Shown: positions 5,927 to 7,867 of the stretch, in pieces
Layout of the letters: every line of letters begins with the position of its first letter
Position numbering within the stretch: the first letter of the stretch is position 1
DNA from: Pseudomonas sp. PGPPP3
GTDB lineage: Bacteria > Pseudomonadota > Gammaproteobacteria > Pseudomonadales > Pseudomonadaceae
Direction of reading: 5' to 3'
NCBI GenBank assembly: GCA_002256055.1
Contig: NKIE01000031.1
Location: 5,602-13,468, forward strand
DNA: 7,867 nucleotides
Notes under the pieces: model-generated
The model's input: the letters and a program-made list of their open reading frames with translations, nothing else
Databases searched by the model: none
Told to the model about the DNA's origin: nothing
Program-made: the position numbers and the translations under genes

Positions 5927-6577
5927 TTGCTTTTCCTTGGTGCCCAGCGCTGGCTCCGTCAACGCGCCCCCAGCGTACTCGCCCTGCTAATTGTGGCATT
6001 CATGAGTGCCAGCCTGGCCTGGCAGAGCGTCGCCTGGCAACGCTTGCTCCGCGCCCCGACGGCGGCCAATAGCGCCGCTCCCGACAGCCAGGCTCGCACG
6101 CCAGACATGCAAGCCCTGCTGCCATTGTTCGGTAGCGCCCCGCTGGCCGATAGCGGCGTAGCCCCCAACACCAACCTGCGCATGACCCTGCTCGGCAGCT
6201 TTGTAGATACCGCTGGCAAGGGCTCCAGCGCCATCATCCAGCTCGAAGGCGGCCCGGCCAAACGTTATGCGGTGGGTCAGGAACTCAGTAGTGGTGTGCT
6301 GCTGCATGCCGTGTACCGCGACCGGGTAGAGCTAAAGCGCAACGGCCGCTTGGAAACCCTGGCCTTTAGCAATCGCAAGACATCCGCGGCGTCCGGGCTC
6401 GTCAGCCCTGCGCCAGATAGCGAGAGTGCTGCCCAATTACAGGCCCTGAGCGACGAGGACACACTGCAGTTACAGCAACGCATGCAGGCCTTGCGCGACC
6501 AACTTCAAGCTACAGACGATGCACCCGCGCCGCTGGAAACCACCGAACCTACCGAACCGTCTACGGAAGCATATTAA
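5927..6577 (+). CDS. gspC: Type II secretion inner-membrane protein GspC (XcpP-like)
   Basis: A 216-residue bitopic inner-membrane protein that links the inner-membrane platform of the type II secretion system to the periplasmic domains of the secretin. Residues 1-14 are basic and cytoplasmic. Residues 15-37 are a membrane helix (VLALLIVAFMSASLAW core). LLPLFGSAP (64-72) is the conserved LFG motif, and residues 83-147 form the homology region that contacts secretin N0 (NLRMTLLGSFVD, AIIQLEGG, YAVGQELSSGVLLHAVYRDRVEL). After a short linker, residues 168-195 are Gln/Leu-rich and look like a coiled coil, followed by an acidic Pro/Thr tail. There is no C-terminal PDZ domain, so it resembles the Pseudomonas XcpP type (coiled coil instead of PDZ) rather than Vibrio EpsC. 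The TTG start is chosen from GGAG at 5916-5919 and an in-frame stop at 5903. Its stop lies four bases before gspD, so the two are co-transcribed. Confidence 0.88.
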   Translation: MLFLGAQRWLRQRAPSVLALLIVAFMSASLAWQSVAWQRLLRAPTAANSAAPDSQARTPDMQALLPLFGSAPLADSGVAPNTNLRMTLLGSFVDTAGKGSSAIIQLEGGPAKRYAVGQELSSGVLLHAVYRDRVELKRNGRLETLAFSNRKTSAASGLVSPAPDSESAAQLQALSDEDTLQLQQRMQALRDQLQATDDAPAPLETTEPTEPSTEAY

Positions 6578-6581
6578 GTTT

Positions 6582-7867
6582 ATGTCTAGGATTCTGCCGC
6601 GCCTGAGTTGCGCACTGTTCGCTGCTGGTTTGTTGGTTACTCCCTTGCCGCTGCTGGCTGCGATTACTGCCGTAGCAGCCGATAGCAGCCAGCAGGAGGA
6701 ACGCTGGACCATCAACCTGAAAAACGCCGACATCCGCGAATTTATCGACCAGGTTGCCGACATTACCGGCGAGACCTTCATTGTCGACCCGCGAGTGAAG
6801 GGTCAGGTCAGCGTGCTGTCAAAAACCCCGCTGACCCTCAGCGAGGTCTATCAGCTGTTTCTCTCGGTGATGTCCACCCACGGTTTCAGTGTGGTGACCC
6901 AGGGCGACCAGGCCCGTGTGATCCCCAACGCAGAGGCCAAGGCCGAAGCCAACGATGGAGGGGCCGCACCGGGCAAGCTGGAAACCCGTCTGATCCAGGT
7001 GCAACAAGGCTCAGTGGCGGAGCTGATCCCGCTGATCCGACCACTGGTGCCACAGTACGGTCACCTGGCCGCCGTGACCTCGGCCAATGCCCTGATCATC
7101 AGCGACCGCAGCGCCAATATCGCCCGTATCGAAGACCTGATCCGCCAGCTGGACCAGAAAGGCAGCAACGACTACAGCGTGGTCAACCTGCAGCACGCCT
7201 GGGTAATGGACGCCGCCGAACTGCTCAATAACGCCATGCTGCGTGGCCAGGCCAAGGGCAGCAGCGGCACTCAGGTGATTGCCGATGCACGCACCAATCG
7301 CCTGATCATCCTCGGCCCACCGGCGGCGCGGGCCAAGCTGGTGGGCATGGCCCAGTTGATGGACACACCGACCACGCGCTCAGCCAACACCCGGGTGATC
7401 CGCCTGCGTCATAACGATGCCAAAGCACTGGCGGAAACCCTCGGGCAACTCTCTGAGGGGCTGAAAACGCCGGCCGGCGGCGAGTCCAGCGGCCAGCAGA
7501 AAAACATCATGATCCGTGCCGACGAAAGCCTGAACGCCCTGGTGCTGTATGCCGCGCCGGAAGTCGTCGCCACCCTTGAGGAAATCGTTCGCCAACTCGA
7601 CGTACCGCGCGCCCAGGTGATGGTCGAAGCGGCGATCGTCGAAATCAGCGGCGACATCAGCGATGCCATCGGCGTGCAATGGGCGATTGATGCGCGTGGC
7701 GATTCCGGCGGTCTGGGCGGCACCAACTTCAGCAACACCGGCCTGTCAGTCGGCACGGTGCTCAGTGCCATTCAGGACAAAAAAATCCCAACCGCCTTAC
7801 CCGACGGCGCCATCATCGGCCTCGGCAACGACGACTTCGGCGTCCTGGTGACGGCCCTGTCAGCCAA
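6582..7867 (+). CDS. gspD: Type II secretion secretin GspD (XcpQ-like), 3' end outside the window
   Basis: The first 428 codons of an outer-membrane secretin, the channel through which folded proteins leave in type II secretion; whole proteins are roughly 650 residues. A Sec signal peptide covers about 1-33 (basic start MSRILPR, hydrophobic core, likely cleavage after AVAA). N0 spans about 40-115 (WTINLKNADIREFIDQVAD, TFIVDPRVKGQVSV). N1 is about 133-193 (TRLIQVQQGSVAELIPLIRP, ALIISD). N2 is about 198-262 (YSVVNLQHAWVMDAAELL, VIADARTNRLIILGP). N3 is about 270-342 (RVIRLRHNDAKALAETL, IRADESLNALVLYA). The secretin core begins near 345 (QVMVEAAIVEISGD, AIGVQWAI). No stop or frameshift is seen up to the edge. 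The start is the ATG four bases after the gspC stop; its only candidate ribosome binding site, GGAAG at 6565-6569, is somewhat far, so coupling to gspC translation is likely. Missing here: the membrane-inserting barrel and any pilotin-binding tail. Confidence 0.93.
   Translation, partial: MSRILPRLSCALFAAGLLVTPLPLLAAITAVAADSSQQEERWTINLKNADIREFIDQVADITGETFIVDPRVKGQVSVLSKTPLTLSEVYQLFLSVMSTHGFSVVTQGDQARVIPNAEAKAEANDGGAAPGKLETRLIQVQQGSVAELIPLIRPLVPQYGHLAAVTSANALIISDRSANIARIEDLIRQLDQKGSNDYSVVNLQHAWVMDAAELLNNAMLRGQAKGSSGTQVIADARTNRLIILGPPAARAKLVGMAQLMDTPTTRSANTRVIRLRHNDAKALAETLGQLSEGLKTPAGGESSGQQKNIMIRADESLNALVLYAAPEVVATLEEIVRQLDVPRAQVMVEAAIVEISGDISDAIGVQWAIDARGDSGGLGGTNFSNTGLSVGTVLSAIQDKKIPTALPDGAIIGLGNDDFGVLVTALSA

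Noticed and set aside
1..7867. CRISPR arrays, tRNA or rRNA genes, insertion sequences or attachment sites
   Set aside because: No regularly spaced repeats, no cloverleaf-like or rRNA-like stretch, no transposase frame and no flanking direct repeats were seen; nearly all of the window is coding.

Overview
The window looks like chromosomal DNA of a high-GC gammaproteobacterium, most likely Pseudomonas or a close relative. This rests on the GC-rich third codon positions, the tightly packed genes with GGAG-type ribosome binding sites, and a gspC-gspD pair of the XcpP/XcpQ kind. I assigned it by reading the sequence, not by a database search. All seven genes are on the + strand.

Positions 1-5789 hold a compact five-gene arsenic operon. 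It is open at its 5' side, with only 39 bases upstream of the first gene. In order: arsS (40-1017), a radical SAM enzyme of arsenosugar biosynthesis; a fusion of a TVP38/DedA-like membrane domain to a MerA/Lpd-like flavoprotein disulfide reductase (1089-3230); a stand-alone flavoprotein of the family normally found as the N-terminal half of SelD fusions (3227-4315, overlapping the previous gene by 4 bases); a CmArsM/AS3MT-type arsenite methyltransferase (4349-5299); and a low-molecular-weight-phosphatase-type arsenate reductase (5316-5789). Together they suggest this route: ArsC reduces As(V) to As(III), an ArsM methylates it, and ArsS adds a 5'-deoxyadenosyl group to make an oxo-arsenosugar precursor. 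The two flavoproteins are unexplained parts that may supply reducing power at the membrane. No arsR, arsB or acr3 lies inside the window.

The most unusual point is in the ArsM homologue. It lacks, in frame, about 30 residues between two look-alike motifs (GGELYF and GGALYW in relatives). That stretch carries the third arsenic-binding cysteine, and the fourth cysteine position also seems to be unoccupied. The protein may be a changed enzyme rather than a normal As(III) methyltransferase.

Positions 5790-5926 are a short non-coding gap with a plausible extended -10 promoter and an inverted repeat. After it begins an apparently unrelated type II secretion operon: gspC (5927-6577, TTG start) and the first 428 codons of gspD (from 6582), which runs off the window.
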